Assembly (NCBI GenBank): GCA_910592205.1
Contig: CAJVPJ010000377.1
Span: forward strand, 1 to 26,706
Length of the DNA: 26,706 nt
Source of the DNA: Paraglomus occultum
Taxonomy: Eukaryota; Glomeromycota; Glomeromycetes; Paraglomerales; Paraglomeraceae
Direction: 5' to 3'
The notes beneath the pieces are model-generated. The model worked only from the letters and a program-made list of their open reading frames with translations. It did no database searches and was not told the DNA's origin. Below are positions 11,137 to 23,024 of this stretch, one piece after another. Position 1 is the stretch's first letter, and each line of letters begins with the position of its first letter. Made by a program: the position numbers and the translations under genes.

Positions 11137-12000
11137 TTTGTAAAAGTGTGGTTATAATAATGTTCGTTAAATGTATTTGTCGTCTTGTTTTCGTTATCTT
11201 ATTTCCCCGCTGCTGATTATGGGTTCTGTTTCGTCAGTCAACTTTTTTTTTCACTTGTTTCTCTAGACGTTGTTCGTTTCCGACATAAGAATCATAACGG
11301 TTATGCAAAGCAGGTAATAAGTTGTAACTTTTCTGCTGTGTTAGCGTTCACTTGCTGCTATCACAAATGCTCAGGTCCAAACGTAAGGTGAACGTAAAAT
11401 AGTATACACAGCTCGTGAGAGCAGTTATTACACTCTTCTAGGAGGATGAGACATTTATATACTGATCATGTAATATGGTGTAATATGCAACAAATACAAA
11501 GGGTGGGTTATAGTACGGTAAATGTCTTGGCGCAGTTGCATACATACAAACACACAGACATGGTAAAGGGTTGGCTGCTTTGTATGGAATAAGCCAAACT
11601 AATTATAGCACATATGCACATAAATAAACAAAAAAAAAGGATAATCTTCATCAACAATCAAAAACACACAACCTATATAAGGCTATTCGGACTTCTGTAT
11701 CTATTACCTAAACAATATACAAGGTTTTCGTTTGGAAAATTCCATCTAGATAGTATGTCGTTTGTCTATATCTTTCGCTGTTCTCATTGTCAATCAAAGA
11801 CTGTGAAACCATTATTATTGTTACATATTGTGATTTTTTCAGCTGATTGCATCCTGTAAAACCATACTCACTATGAGTTTACCATTTTCACTATGACGGG
11901 GCTCATTTCATGCATCTCCGCACATCAATTTAACCATATTGGTATGTAGATAAGGTATCTCCCCATATCGGGTTATGACGTTTTTATTTACTACTGTTCT
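11137..12000. other. Spacer, nothing recognised
   Basis: The first part upstream of 11136 would be the promoter of the small secreted protein candidate. Two plus-strand open frames (11185-11391 and 11614-11859) have compositions typical of chance translation of AT-rich DNA and no domain. Confidence 0.5.
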
Positions 12001-12177
12001 ATGAATAGTATCACTGAAAGCAGGGGGAAGAAATTATTCAGAAGATATATGACAATGAAAACGAGTCAAGGTCCAATGTATTTAGTTGCAATATGCCTGA
12101 TAACTATTGTTACTATTGTTACTATCACAGCAGATATTGTTACACATATCAAGGATTACGATAAAAACATCCTTTAA
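12001..12177 (+). CDS. Possible single-pass membrane microprotein, 58 aa
   Basis: An ATG-to-TAA frame of 58 codons has protein-like composition: a basic N-terminus (ESRGKKLFRRYMTMKTSQ), one hydrophobic helix at about 26-46 (MYLVAICLITIVTIVTI), then a polar tail ending in HIKDYDKNIL. The positive charges before the helix predict an N-in, C-out or mitochondrial inner-membrane topology. It is not recognised as a known family. An upstream exon is possible, because an AG ends at about 12008 after a pyrimidine-rich tract; in that case the ATG would not be the start. Confidence 0.4.
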   Translation: MNSITESRGKKLFRRYMTMKTSQGPMYLVAICLITIVTIVTITADIVTHIKDYDKNIL

Positions 12178-12333
12178 ACTTTAATAATAATAATATTTAT
12201 TGTATGAACAATCGCAAGTATATTATATTCATTCGTTACACGTACAAGCCTCTTTGTAAGCAACTTCATCGGAGAAAGGAAAATGGCTTCTTCAGTTAAC
12301 CCGTTGTTTATTAGCAAAGTCAACAAAGTACAA

Positions 12334-12460
12334 GTAAAAGTTGTATAAATAATAACGGACTGTTTAGTCCGTTATATTAATATCAGCTGCGAATTTATAC
12401 TAAATATCATTTAGTACAAATTTCGTTGTAGCAAAAGAAATCCGTCATATCAACTTTTAC
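12334..12460. repeat. Nested palindromic element (MITE-like, 127 bp)
   Basis: Perfect 10-bp inverted ends, GTAAAAGTTG at 12334-12343 and CAACTTTTAC at 12451-12460, enclose two further hairpins. One is ATAACGGACT (12352-12361), loop GTTT, AGTCCGTTAT (12366-12375), a perfect 10-bp stem. The other is an imperfect stem of about 15 bp between 12391-12405 and 12409-12424. There is no coding capacity. If the TA inside each terminal repeat is the target site, the ends fit a TA-targeting element; otherwise no target duplication is visible. A structured RNA is an alternative. Confidence 0.45.
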
Positions 12461-12670
12461 GGGTGTATGAGATTAAGTCTATCTTTCAAAGACTCAACTC
12501 ATGCTTGTTTTATCAAACTCCATTGTCCATATATTATAAGATTGATGACTATCAAACTATTCCTTTCGCAACAATGGGCGAATGACAGTAAGATAATTTG
12601 CTAGTATAAAGTTACACAAAACTGACGTATTAAGTGGTTGTATAAATACAGTGTATATTCCGACGACTTG

Positions 12671-12704
12671 TAATAATAATGATAATAATAATAATAATAA
12701 TAAT
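12671..12704. repeat. AAT trinucleotide microsatellite
   Basis: About 34 bp of (TAA)n with one TGA interruption. On the minus strand it reads as polyleucine inside the open frame 12557-12760, which is why that frame is not called as a gene. Confidence 0.95.
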
Positions 12705-14041
12705 GTGGTTTTCCCGTTAAAGACGCGCTCAATGTACGATGTTGATGAAATTGAATGCACCTAATATTGTTTCATATCTATTATCAGCACTGGCGACAGA
12801 TTGTCGAATACGCATCTCCCATAATACCATCGTGTATCAGATATTTTCTGCTTTTACTTATTAACTTCGTAGAGTCAAGCTGAAGACTACGTCATACTTA
12901 CTTTGAGGCAGTCAAATTTCATTCTTATTATATCGAAATGCTATTTACAATGCCGTATAACGAGACATTTGACAGAACAGGATGGCTCTATATAACAAGG
13001 TTAGACCATGCCAAGTCAGGCTACATATCTGTTATAGTATATTTTATTGAATAGTATCTTTATGAACAATTAGCGAAAAGAGTTGACTAATCAGTAACAA
13101 ATAAATCTATTCAAATATCTTTTTTCTTGGCAATACTACTTTTTAATTCGGTGCGGGCAAAAGCTTTAAAATATTCAATATCAACCTGTTGAAGGAAGTT
13201 GAATGGTGTGATTACTGCGTATTTGGCGAACCTTCACTTGCTACAGCCAATCACTATTATAATTCTTGGTCACGTGGAAAGTAGTAACGTTGCGCGACTT
13301 TACTAAGGAACTAATTCTGATGGGGACATAGTACAAATTCTGTAACTCTTTATTGCTATTGCATATCAAAAACATATTAAGTGCTGATGATTTATCTTGA
13401 CAGTCCATGTATGTCCATCAAAACTGCAGGTAAATATAGCACCTTCGGCAGATAGAATTCGTAAATTAGGAAAAGAAGACGACTAACGAAGGTGAGTAGG
13501 ATTAGCGTCTTCGTTATTCGAAGGCAGAATGACTGAATAATAGCCGTCATTCTTTTATCGCTCAATACATGATATGGCCTACATATTAGTTCGCGGAAAA
13601 CGTGCTTAAATAGTAACGATGATAATTCAGACTTTGAGTGAGTGCCGAATAAAGACCCTCGAAACTCAGACTTTGAAGGAACGCTGAAAGGTATTAATGA
13701 ATGATTGAATTATTTATCTGTGTTACGGGTTCATGATCAAAATTTTTCCTTACTAGCTGACTCTCAGTAACAACGGGCATAACACATCTCCAACAAGTAT
13801 GAACGTTCAGCTGTTTGCACTGCAAAAAAAAAAGTCACCCGGATTGTCAACATGTTGAAAAGTGCAACAAACGAGAATCTATCGTTTTATATCTTCGTAA
13901 GAATTAGAATGTCCAAAGTTTGGTCTTGATCCCAAAGTTCTCCCAAACATGCATACTTGCGGAAGATCATATACAACTTAATTGCACATGGTGTAACGTT
14001 CTTCGACATTAAGAGGTTCTTAGAGTCGTTCAAACGTAAAC

Positions 14042-17000
14042 ATGGAATCACGCGACCGAACATACCCTTTCATTGTATTGCCAATTTTGGATAATGCTAT
14101 AACATCAAAAAAATTCAACAATAAAATCAGGCAGTCAATTTGCCTTGTGTTTCCTGTCTTGCTTGTAGCTTATAAGCCGCATTGCATTGACTCGTGGCAA
14201 ACAAAAGTGTTTGACTACATAATGGACTTCGTTGAACGGTTCTTGAATGTCTTTAGATCAAGTCCGAATGCTGAAATCACAGAAATCGATAACAGTATTC
14301 CCGACCATCCAAGATTTGATGGTTCGATTAAACTTTCAAAGACGTTGGACGACGGAGAATCGATATATTCAAACCTTAATCACATTCCGTACTCGGAATT
14401 TACAAATATAAATCCTATTCGGAAAGACCAACAAATATTTCATCAGTCAAAAAATTTATGATGCAGCGCATAATCGGCCATGGCGTGAAGTAGAAAGCGT
14501 AATTCTATTATCATTTGGAAAGCACGACAAGTGCACGCAGGAATTTGCTAGAATGTATTCAATCCCGACACACATGTACGAAAATCCTCCTAATAGTGAC
14601 CAGTTCAAAAGATATTCAACGTGGCTTAGAGATCGAAATCAGCTGATCAAGGGATTTACAACACACAAGGATGATTACTATTTAGTCGTTAGAAAAAAAT
14701 TTTATCATTATTATTCCCTTTACGGGTTCTGCTCTGCATGCGGAATTCTCCGATGTAGTCCAATTTGGTGTATTTGTGGCCACAAAGAGCTAGCAGAGGA
14801 ATGGACGAGCAACAATGCAAAACTTGACGAGTTTATTAGAGAGTCTCAGAGGCTGACAAAATCGGCAAATGAAGCCTACTTGGAATGGATTCCCTTCGAG
14901 TGGGTTACGATTGACTCTTCAGATGATCTTGGTGATACTGCTTGTTCCGATAAGTGCATTGTTAGCCAAACTTCAAACGCGTGGCCTATCAACAAGAATA
15001 ATCTCGATAAGTTTACGAAAGAGATACCCAGGCGTATTCCTTATGAATTGACCGAAATTTATTCAGTAAACAATAGAAATAATACCTACTATTTAGATCA
15101 ACACACGTTGACTAATGACGATGATACCCAACGATATTCAAATGCTGAATTTGTTAGTGGAATATCTACTCATTGCGACGTGGAATTGATACCGGTTGAG
15201 ATTCAGGACGAAACAGATGACTCATATTATCAAATGGTGAGTAAAATGTAGACACATTTAGACTGCGTTTAACGGTTTAATTAACCCCACAACTAAACGT
15301 TAATAATTTGTCATCAGTTGTGTCGTGACCATCCTGACATGCTCGATCCAAAAGTTTGGATTACCGTTGGGTTTACTTACCACACCGAGTGGCAAAAATA
15401 TGCCGTAGTCAAGGTTATGTCTAAATGGGACTCGTGTAATGTTGGATTGTGTCTGTCATGCCTAGACTACTTGCATCCCAACATCAATGCATTCTGTCTA
15501 AAGTGTAAAGCGCCAAGGCCGCTCGATTGGACAACTGGTAATAAAAAGTTGGACTCGTTTTTGATGAAATCGTGGAACAATGTGGATACTAAAGCAGATG
15601 GTCATATACAATGGATCGAGTTTTCTCAATTGAAATCAATACAACGGGTCGTGCAGCTAGGGCATAAATGTACGCATACAGCCGATTGGTTAGAGGAGAT
15701 AGCCAATCAGACCCAATTGAGAAAGATTATGATTAAAAAGATAGTCGATGGACCAGACGCTCACGCCTTTGATTTTTATCAGGTTAGTTACTCCAGCGTG
15801 GGAATTAACATGGATATTAACTGGTAATCGATGTTGAATCTTTATTATTAACTCGTGTTTGTTTACTTAATAGCTAACCGAAGGGTATCCGGAGATATTA
15901 ACTCCACACAATCTTTGGATTGTTGGCATAACGCAAGAGCCAAGATCTGGAGATTACTATCTAGTGTTCCATTCCAGCATGAACTCAATTTTAGACAGAT
16001 TCCTTCAGACCATTAATATAAACTCATTCGATTCTCAATTAGAATTCAAAATTATGCAATACGAGGACTTCTGGGAATTTAAAGAGATAGGGTCTGGCAG
16101 CCATGGAACAGTTTATACTGCCAGATGTAAACAACTCTATAAAGCTTCGTCAAACTGCGCTGTTTTAAAGAGTTTGAACAACTTTAATCAAATAATTGGA
16201 TCATTCATTTCGGAAGTCAGTACTTTCTACTGTATCGGCTTTAAAATTAAATTAATAGTCAAAGCAAATTTAAACATTTTATTGTTTTATATGTAGGTCA
16301 GAAATCATGCCAGATGCTCATCGTCCGAGATTAACTTTCTTAAAATCTATGGGGTCACACGACACCCAAAGACAGGTGACTACATGATCGTCATGGAGTA
16401 TGCTAACGATGGCAACCTATTCTCCTTTTTAGAACAGAACATTAACAAACTGACCTGGTGGACGAAACTGCAGCTTTTGGATGACATTGCAAATCGTTTA
16501 CAGAGCATTCATGCCATGGGATTAATCCACTGCGATCTCCATGGGGGGAACATTGTCTTAAATAATACGAGTAGAGAAGAGGAAAAACTAGATGTTGATA
16601 TAAGCAAGCCATTTATATGTGATCTTGGATTATCCAAATGTGCTCACTTGTCGTCATCAGACTCTACAACACTTGAAGGTGTTTTACCTTATACCGCGCC
16701 CGAAGTTCTCTCCACTCACAAATTTTCGCAAAAAACAGATATATATTCGTTTGGTATTCTTATGTATCACATAGCCAGTGGCGAGCCACCTTTCCGGGAT
16801 CGCTTATCAGACAATGATTTAGCAAGCGATATATACAATGGGCTTAGACCAACAATGCCTGATTCAGCGCCCGAGCCGTACAAAAGACTTGCTGAAAGAT
16901 GTTGTGCCGCTGACCCCAACGAGCGCCCAGATGCATCAGAGCTTAAAAAGTACATTCAAAACAATCTTGTTCCCGAAGCGTTGAAGAATAGATCTGACAG

Positions 17001-17142
17001 CGACGGATGGTTCACCATTTACCACAATAAGAATATACAAGAGATGTCCCCTATTGAGAAGGCGAGAAGTTACTCTAGTAAATGTTTGCCTAAAGTTAAT
17101 CTTAATTACAGGTATGAAACGCTAGATTATATTGTGTGTTGA
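14042..17142 (+). CDS. K3: TKL-type protein kinase, paralogue of K2, N-terminus disrupted or alternatively spliced
   Basis: Secure exons: ~14447-15236, 15318-15782, 15874-16215, 16297-17142, all phase 0, with introns of 81, 91 and 81 nt at the same sites as in K2. The kinase keeps GSGSHG, the lysine of AVLKSL, HCDLHGGN, CDLGLS, APE and GEPPFRD. The upstream modules match K2: Cys motif FCSACGILRCSPIWCICG, WIPFEW, a CxxC-x11-CxxC motif, WTTGN, WIEFSQ. The N-terminal frame 14042-14461 holds IPYSEFTNINP, matching K2's SEFTNIEP, but lies in a different frame from the continuation; about 13 extra bases relative to K2 separate them. This is either a frameshift or a 58-nt intron at 14389-14446 that would delete the conserved motif. 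An ATG at 14553 gives 778 residues. The C-terminus may instead splice at 17112-17294 and stop at 17316, about 65 nt before AATAAA. Confidence 0.78.
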
Positions 17143-19837
17143 ATAATAACGAAACTCGATTATATTATGGAATATTAACCCAATGCATTCTTGCACTGAC
17201 TGGTCAGTGAGTGACTCGTATAATTGATCCTGTGATCCAAAGAGTTACGCGCAAAATTCTATGTACATTACTTGTTTCTTTTAAATATCTGCAGAACCAA
17301 ACTCAGACTGTTGTAAAATACTAAATTCAGTACTTGCGTATTTTGACGTTGGAGCAGATAAAACTCGTGTAAATACAAATTAAATAAAGCTTTTGTTTTT
17401 TTTAAGAGCATGCGTTCCGTTGATGATCTAATGCATATGTTATAACATGACTTGTTATTGATTCAACACTACTCGCGATTAAAAACCTTTGTTCGGGTAA
17501 AATTTTACGTTTATTCGAATATACTATCTTCTCGTTTGTGTATGAATAGCTTAATGGTTAGACATTTGAAGAAGAACGATGCGTTTGTCTTTCTACTGAG
17601 TAAACAGATGTCCTTACAATGAAAAATACAAGTCGCATAACTAAATAACTGCTGTTTATAACGGGTGTTGACTAATCCAATTATAGTATTGAAAACGACA
17701 ATCTTCTTTTGCATTTTCACGTTATATAATTAAACTCGTTACTATTACTTCCCAGAAAATTCTACTCGATATCATTGGGTATTAACAAATTTCATAATCT
17801 CGCGCCATTATACTGTACGTTCATACGATTCAATTTTCTTCAAGGTATTAAGCAATGTTTTCCGAGAGTTTAATATGACTGTGTAATCGGCGGGAGAAGT
17901 CCCGGTAAACAGCGAGTTTTGTCGGGCAAAGTGATTTCTTCCGCAGTAAGCGCGCACAACCAACAACGTGATATTTATTGCATATTCAATTAGATGATAT
18001 AATGCTTTATTCTCATTCTGTTAATTTATACAGTAAAAATACTTTTCGATAATTTAGTGGAAACAACGATTCAGTCGGTAACTATTGTTAAATGCGTTAA
18101 ATTGTTGACTTTTAAAAAAATATCTCACAAACGGGAACATTTTTCTTTCGCATAACTGAATTACGTCTAACTCGGTCAAATTAAACAGATTCCGTGTATT
18201 TTCCAATAAATCTCGTATTTCTGAAATAAAGCAAATGTTAAGTTAAAACTTGCCTCGATTAGAACTTGGATCAATTGGAAACCAAATTGGTAATCAATAA
18301 ACTTACGAGTCAAGTGAATGGAAATACCAAATCGACTCTAATCTTGTGGGACGGCGTATTAGCTACAGAATTCAGTGCTAATACTGATTACTTGTGAATT
18401 ATGCTTGGTTTACAGAACGTTGACCGTGCTACGAGCTGGAGTCAATTAGCCTATTCTGATAGTTCAGCAGTTAGACATGTGATTGGAATATGTGTTTGTA
18501 CATTAAACGTATATAATCGATTGAAAGAATAAAAAAGAACCAATAGACACCAAGACATAAAATAAAAGTATAAACATTACTGATAATAGTGTTACACAAC
18601 TTCTACCGTTATTATTATAATTAGCCAATAGCTAAGCACTCTAAAAAGAATTCTTTAGCGCTATAGTGATAGGTGTCACTAATAAATATTGCGATCCCAA
18701 CGTGTTACACCAGATAAAGCCGAACACAGCACATTGTTTGCAAATAATGGGATTAGGGTTCAAATTGTAGAAACCCCTCAAACACTTTCGTAACAAGTTC
18801 GAAACACTTTTGATTGCAAAATTGGTTCAATCAACGAGCAGATGAGACATACCAGTCTAGTCCTTTGGTACGTCACTATGCCTTTATTCAACATGATTAT
18901 AGTGAATTCTTTGATCAATCAAAAGATTGTTTTACTATTTAATATCTACTTATCTCAATTTGACATAATATCGTTAGTTAGCAACCCCTGTGATATTTAT
19001 CATAAGACGCAGTATTTCAGTGTTTATTCTGGGTTACTACATGACTTGTTTTGGCACATAAGATTGCAAAAATCATAACACTATTCAAAACCATACTGGA
19101 TAAGAGGGTGTAGTAAAAATTTTCAGGGTGCTGAGCTCTGCAATTAATTTCCGGGCGATATGTATTTGGTCTTGTTGATTGAATTATTAATTCACTAATT
19201 TCGACTGTTACGTTCGTGCAAGTACCTGAAAAATATGGTAAATCGCTTTAGCGTAAGGCACCAAGCCAAGAAAAAAATTTGGATTTCAAAAAGTATTTAT
19301 AATAAATAAATTGATTACATTTAATTAGAAAACGCTAAATTGACGCTAGCCAAGACAAGAATAATCTTACACTGTACATTAAGTGGCGTGCGTAACATGC
19401 AATGTCGCAACATAGCAATAGTCATATTGACAATTATACTTGACAAAAACGGGGATAAAAAGTAAAGTCCGAATTTGTTCAGTTCAGAGAGTTTGAAACT
19501 CACTATCGCGTATTGATCAAGGATGGCTTGTTTTGACCGCCATTCACATTTAATAGTATACATTATTTGTCGTCCAGTAAAATGGCAACAGTTAAATGTC
19601 AATCATATCGATGGGTCGCGATGAATAAAATATGGGGTGATAATGTACAATGAGCCCTCCCCCAAAAAATATTATGCATATAAAAATGAAACTGACAATT
19701 ACCTTTACGGCCGATACAATATTAATATTAAAGGGCGGGCGTAAAATGCAATACATATATATATAGACATATCATACACATACAGCTTATAATTACAACA
19801 ATTTATACAATTTCCTATCTCACATAACTCGCGAAAA
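17143..19837. other. Spacer between K3 and the bestrophin gene
   Basis: AATAAA at 17383-17388 is a plausible K3 poly(A) signal. The remaining 2.4 kb is AT-rich and shows no gene I can support; open frames at 17511-17720, 18842-19078 and 19321-19602 have hydrophobic, low-information compositions. A GC-richer patch at about 17885-17960 is open on the minus strand for some 50 codons without an ATG. TA-rich sequence at 19751-19767, some 75 bp before the next start codon, could be the TATA region of the bestrophin gene. Confidence 0.5.
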
Positions 19838-21262
19838 ATGCCAAGAAGTCCCATAGCGGAACAAGACTACGACCCATATGCATTTCGTTTCCCCCATTCA
19901 CTGACATGGCACGGTTCAGTCATCCCACGAGTCTTACCCTCAACTATTCTCTGTCTCGTAGTTGCTGTCATAGTCACATGCGTTGATAAGTTTACCGACG
20001 TCAATATTACTATACCTCAAATGCTTATAACAGTCATTGGTTTTGTCGTTGCTTTGCTACTGACTTATCGCACAAATACAGCATACGACAGGTAATTTCA
20101 GCGTCAAATGGAAATTTGATAATTTATCGAAATCCCTGGCTGAATGATCAATCTTTTTCCACATTCACAGGTACTGGGAGGGTCGTCGTCTTTGGTCTAA
20201 TCTGACGGTTGCAGTGCGCAACACAGCACGCACAATTTGGATCAGCATCAGAGAAGAGAATGCCACCATAATCCTCGAGAAAAAAACAGCGCTAAATCTC
20301 CTCGCTGGTTTCGCCGTCGCCACTAAACACTACCTCAGAGAAGAGGATGGTTGCGAGTTCGACGATCTCAAACCTCTTATCTCTAACATTCGTTCTACTT
20401 TGCCTGGATTTGAACCGCTCGAGGACCAAGATAAGGTCTCGGAATTAGTGCGTCTGGGTGCCGGACCCAATACTCTTAATAAACTGTTCAAGAGAAACCG
20501 CAAACCACATGAGAGGAAAAAGGGAGAGCTCGCACCACTCAATCACAACTTACCACTTGAAATCTTGCTTTATCTCGCTAGTTACTTTGCTGCGCAAAGT
20601 AATGCCAACCGTATCAGCGCTCCTACTGCCACCGCTTTAGGCAATGGTCTTGCACAATTAACCGATTGTTTAACTCATTTCGAAAGGATTTTGCGATCAC
20701 CTATTCCAGTCGCGTATGCCATCCATTTATCGCAGACAGTCTGGATCTACTGTCTCAGTCTTCCATTCCAATTTGTAGCGATATTGGGTTGGGCGACTAT
20801 TCCATTAGTATTTATCGCGTCGTTTGTTTTGTTGGGTATAGAGCGAATCGGCGCAGAGATTGAGAATCCGTTTGGTTATGACGAGAATGATTTGGATCTT
20901 GATGATTTCTGCAAGTAAGTGTCGACAGAGAAGGAGAAATTGCGAGCCGTGCTTGAAAAAAAATGGTATAGACTTAGTAACCATACAAACGCGTGTGTAT
21001 TTGGACTAATTTATTGTCATTCTGACATTGCAGCTTGATCGTACGTGAACTCGATACAATCACATCCAATCCGCCACCTTCAGTTGATGACTGGGTATTT
21101 GCTCCAGAGAATCATCCGTTCGGTCCTCAAAACGTGACCGCCGAGGAAGCACGCAAATTGTCTGTGGAAGATGTCCGCGTACTTCTAGATACAAGTGCAC
21201 AGGAAAAAAGGAATTCAAGTGAGATTGTGAATTCAAGCGAGATTAAGATTGAAACCAAGTGA
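19838..21262 (+). CDS. Bestrophin-family (UPF0187) anion channel, three exons
   Basis: Exons 19838-20091, 20171-20914 and 21034-21262 (introns 79 and 119 nt, both with clear GT-AG ends) encode 408 residues. The family signature YRTNTAYDRYWEGRRLW spans the first junction (77-93), with the Arg codon split by the intron. Hydrophobic segments lie at about 33-49, 60-77, 213-225 and 270-306. The conserved IENPFGYDENDLDLDDFC (315-332) follows the last one and corresponds to the segment after the last membrane helix in bestrophins. Residues 186-206 are strongly basic and probably a loop. Bestrophins are pentameric chloride or bicarbonate channels; which membrane this one occupies cannot be told. The tail carries two copies of NSSEI. 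AATAAA at 21313-21318 is a likely poly(A) signal. Confidence 0.95.
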
Positions 21263-21710
21263 TGTTATATACCAATTACATGTATAGTACGTAATTAGTA
21301 GCAGTTATTTATAATAAAACAAATGAAAAAACACTTACGCGTAGTATAATGCATCATGCTAAAGTGACCGGCATGTGATTCTCTATATCACGTGGCCACT
21401 AGTACCAAATTAGCTAGGCTCAAATAGCTTGTATTAACCAGCCCTGTAAAAGCTTGTAATTCAACCTTTTCAAGGTTACTCGAATAGTTTTTTATATAAG
21501 CCAGTAATAATGTTATTATTCTGTATTAAAATTAAATTTTGCTATTGGTATTGTGTTGTAAAGAGTATCTTTAATTCCATCGCTTGCCGTTTAAACTTGA
21601 TTCCAAGTGTATTTGTTCAATAAATTTGTCTAATTTAATTACCACTGCTCATACGATAAATATGACTCTACTAGTAAATGGCAAAATTTTAAGGGTGCAT
21701 CAACCATAAT
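21263..21710. other. Convergent 3' spacer between bestrophin and K4
   Basis: About 450 bp of AT-rich sequence shared by the two 3' ends. Beyond the AATAAA at 21313 nothing stands out. Confidence 0.6.
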
Positions 21711-23024
21711 TCAGATCTCGTCATAAACTCTATATTCTTCAGCCTTGTAGACCTTGGGTGTTCTATCCTCTGGTGGAATTAATCGATTACTTCTATACGT
21801 CTTTTCGTTATAATTGTCCACCTGTTTCGTCATTTTCCATTCGGATGTAGTAGCGGGCCATTGCGAAAAATGCTGACTTAGTTTCTCGTACAGTATCCCT
21901 AATCGTTCGCAAACTTGTTCACATGGTGGCCGTTCATCAGGATTTTCATCCCAGCATTTTGAATATAGCTCTATGTACTCTCTTGGCGTTCCTGAAACGT
22001 CAGGATCGCGCGACCCCCTCAGTCTGTACACAAAGATTTCGTAACTTTGAGTACGTCCTTCACACGGAATGCTTCCGCTTGAGATTTCCCAGAGTATTAC
22101 CCCGAGGCTAAAAATGTCCGATGTCTTTCCGCGTCTAAATGACTCATCTTTAAAAGACATCGGATCAATGTATGCTGTATTGCCTTCACCCCTTGATGTG
22201 GACATTGTTTGTTTTAATATGCTAGACAAGCCAAAGTCTGTTATCTTTGCGACGCCATCCCGCACAAGGACATTAGTGGATGACTGTACATTCAAACAAG
22301 TATTAGTATCCGGGCGGGATGTAATTTCCAAATACATGGGAGATGAATGAAACAAACAACAAACAAACAAAAACAAAAATAACAGCAACAACACAATACC
22401 AAATCTTTGTGAATAATGGCGAGCTCGTGCAAATACATCAATCCACTTGCAACATCCAGACCTAGCTTGCACTTATTCACCCATGTTAAATCATTGAAAT
22501 GTCCCGTCAAGTATGTACGCAGAGTACCATCATCAGCAAATTCGAAGACCATAAGATAATGGGAAGTGTCTGTTTATACGCAATTATTATAAGAATGTGA
22601 TAAAGACAAATGAATACAGAGTTTCATTGGCATCAAATATACCTCTACATAGCCCTAAGAATCGAATGATATTTGGATGAGGTTCAACTTTCCGATTATT
22701 TTCCAACTAAAGTGTAAATCGATTGATGCTTTATCAGTTGGAAATCATTGAGCAAAGCAACCGATGCTCAAAATCAAAGCAGACAACAACCTCTTTCACA
22801 AACTTTTTGTATAATTCTTCTTCATCGATATACGCATCTGGAGAAAGCTTTTTTACTGCAACAACTGTTCCTGAACGGTTTAATTTTGCCTTGTATACTA
22901 ACGCAAATCCACCATGACCGATAATTTGACGGTCAATGACTTCACTTTCTGGATAACATTCGATTGATCCCTCTTCAATAATTTTGTCCAACCGCTCCCT
23001 GCCAGATAATTGACTCTGAGGCAT
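21711..23024 (-). CDS. K4: TKL-type protein kinase, paralogue of the K1 kinase domain without LRRs (four exons)
   Basis: Exons: 23024-22788, 22706-22643, 22569-22400, 22283-21711, total 347 residues. Catalytic features are complete: IGHGGFALV glycine loop (37-45), lysine K58 in VVAVKKL, a Glu-rich helix C region ending FVKEV, HKDLSSTN with Asp156, DFG (173-175), SDIFSLGVILWEISSG, and the C-lobe Arg in DERP. Exon 2 is exactly 64 nt, as in K1, and the other introns fall at the same phases, so the two genes share a recent ancestor. After the kinase there is only a ~60-residue polar tail (PATTSEWKMTKQVDNYNEK and on) in place of K1's LRR array. Introns are 81, 73 and 116 nt. Probably an active cytoplasmic serine/threonine or dual-specificity kinase; its substrate is unknown. 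Confidence 0.92.

Larger units (their letters stand above)
12178..14041. other. Spacer upstream of K3
   Basis: Apart from the palindromic element and the microsatellite, this 1.9 kb shows no gene. Small structures near its end: inverted TAACGAAG/CTTCGTTA around 13483-13520, a hairpin AGAATGAC/GTCATTCT around 13526-13554, and a direct repeat TCAGACTTTGA at about 13628 and 13665. The region nearest 14041 is the presumed K3 promoter. Confidence 0.5.

Noticed and set aside
12557-12760. 67-codon minus-strand frame with a leucine-rich stretch
   Set aside because: The polyleucine is translation of the AAT microsatellite; no other protein-like feature.
17540-17620. tRNA-like A-box sequence TAGCTTAATGGTTAGA
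   Set aside because: No B-box (GGTTCxAxxC) at the proper distance and no cloverleaf stems can be drawn.
18760-18840. B-box-like GGTTCAA sequences
   Set aside because: No matching A-box upstream and no acceptor stem.
19321-19602. 93-codon minus-strand frame
   Set aside because: Composition typical of chance translation of AT-rich DNA; no domain or splice context.
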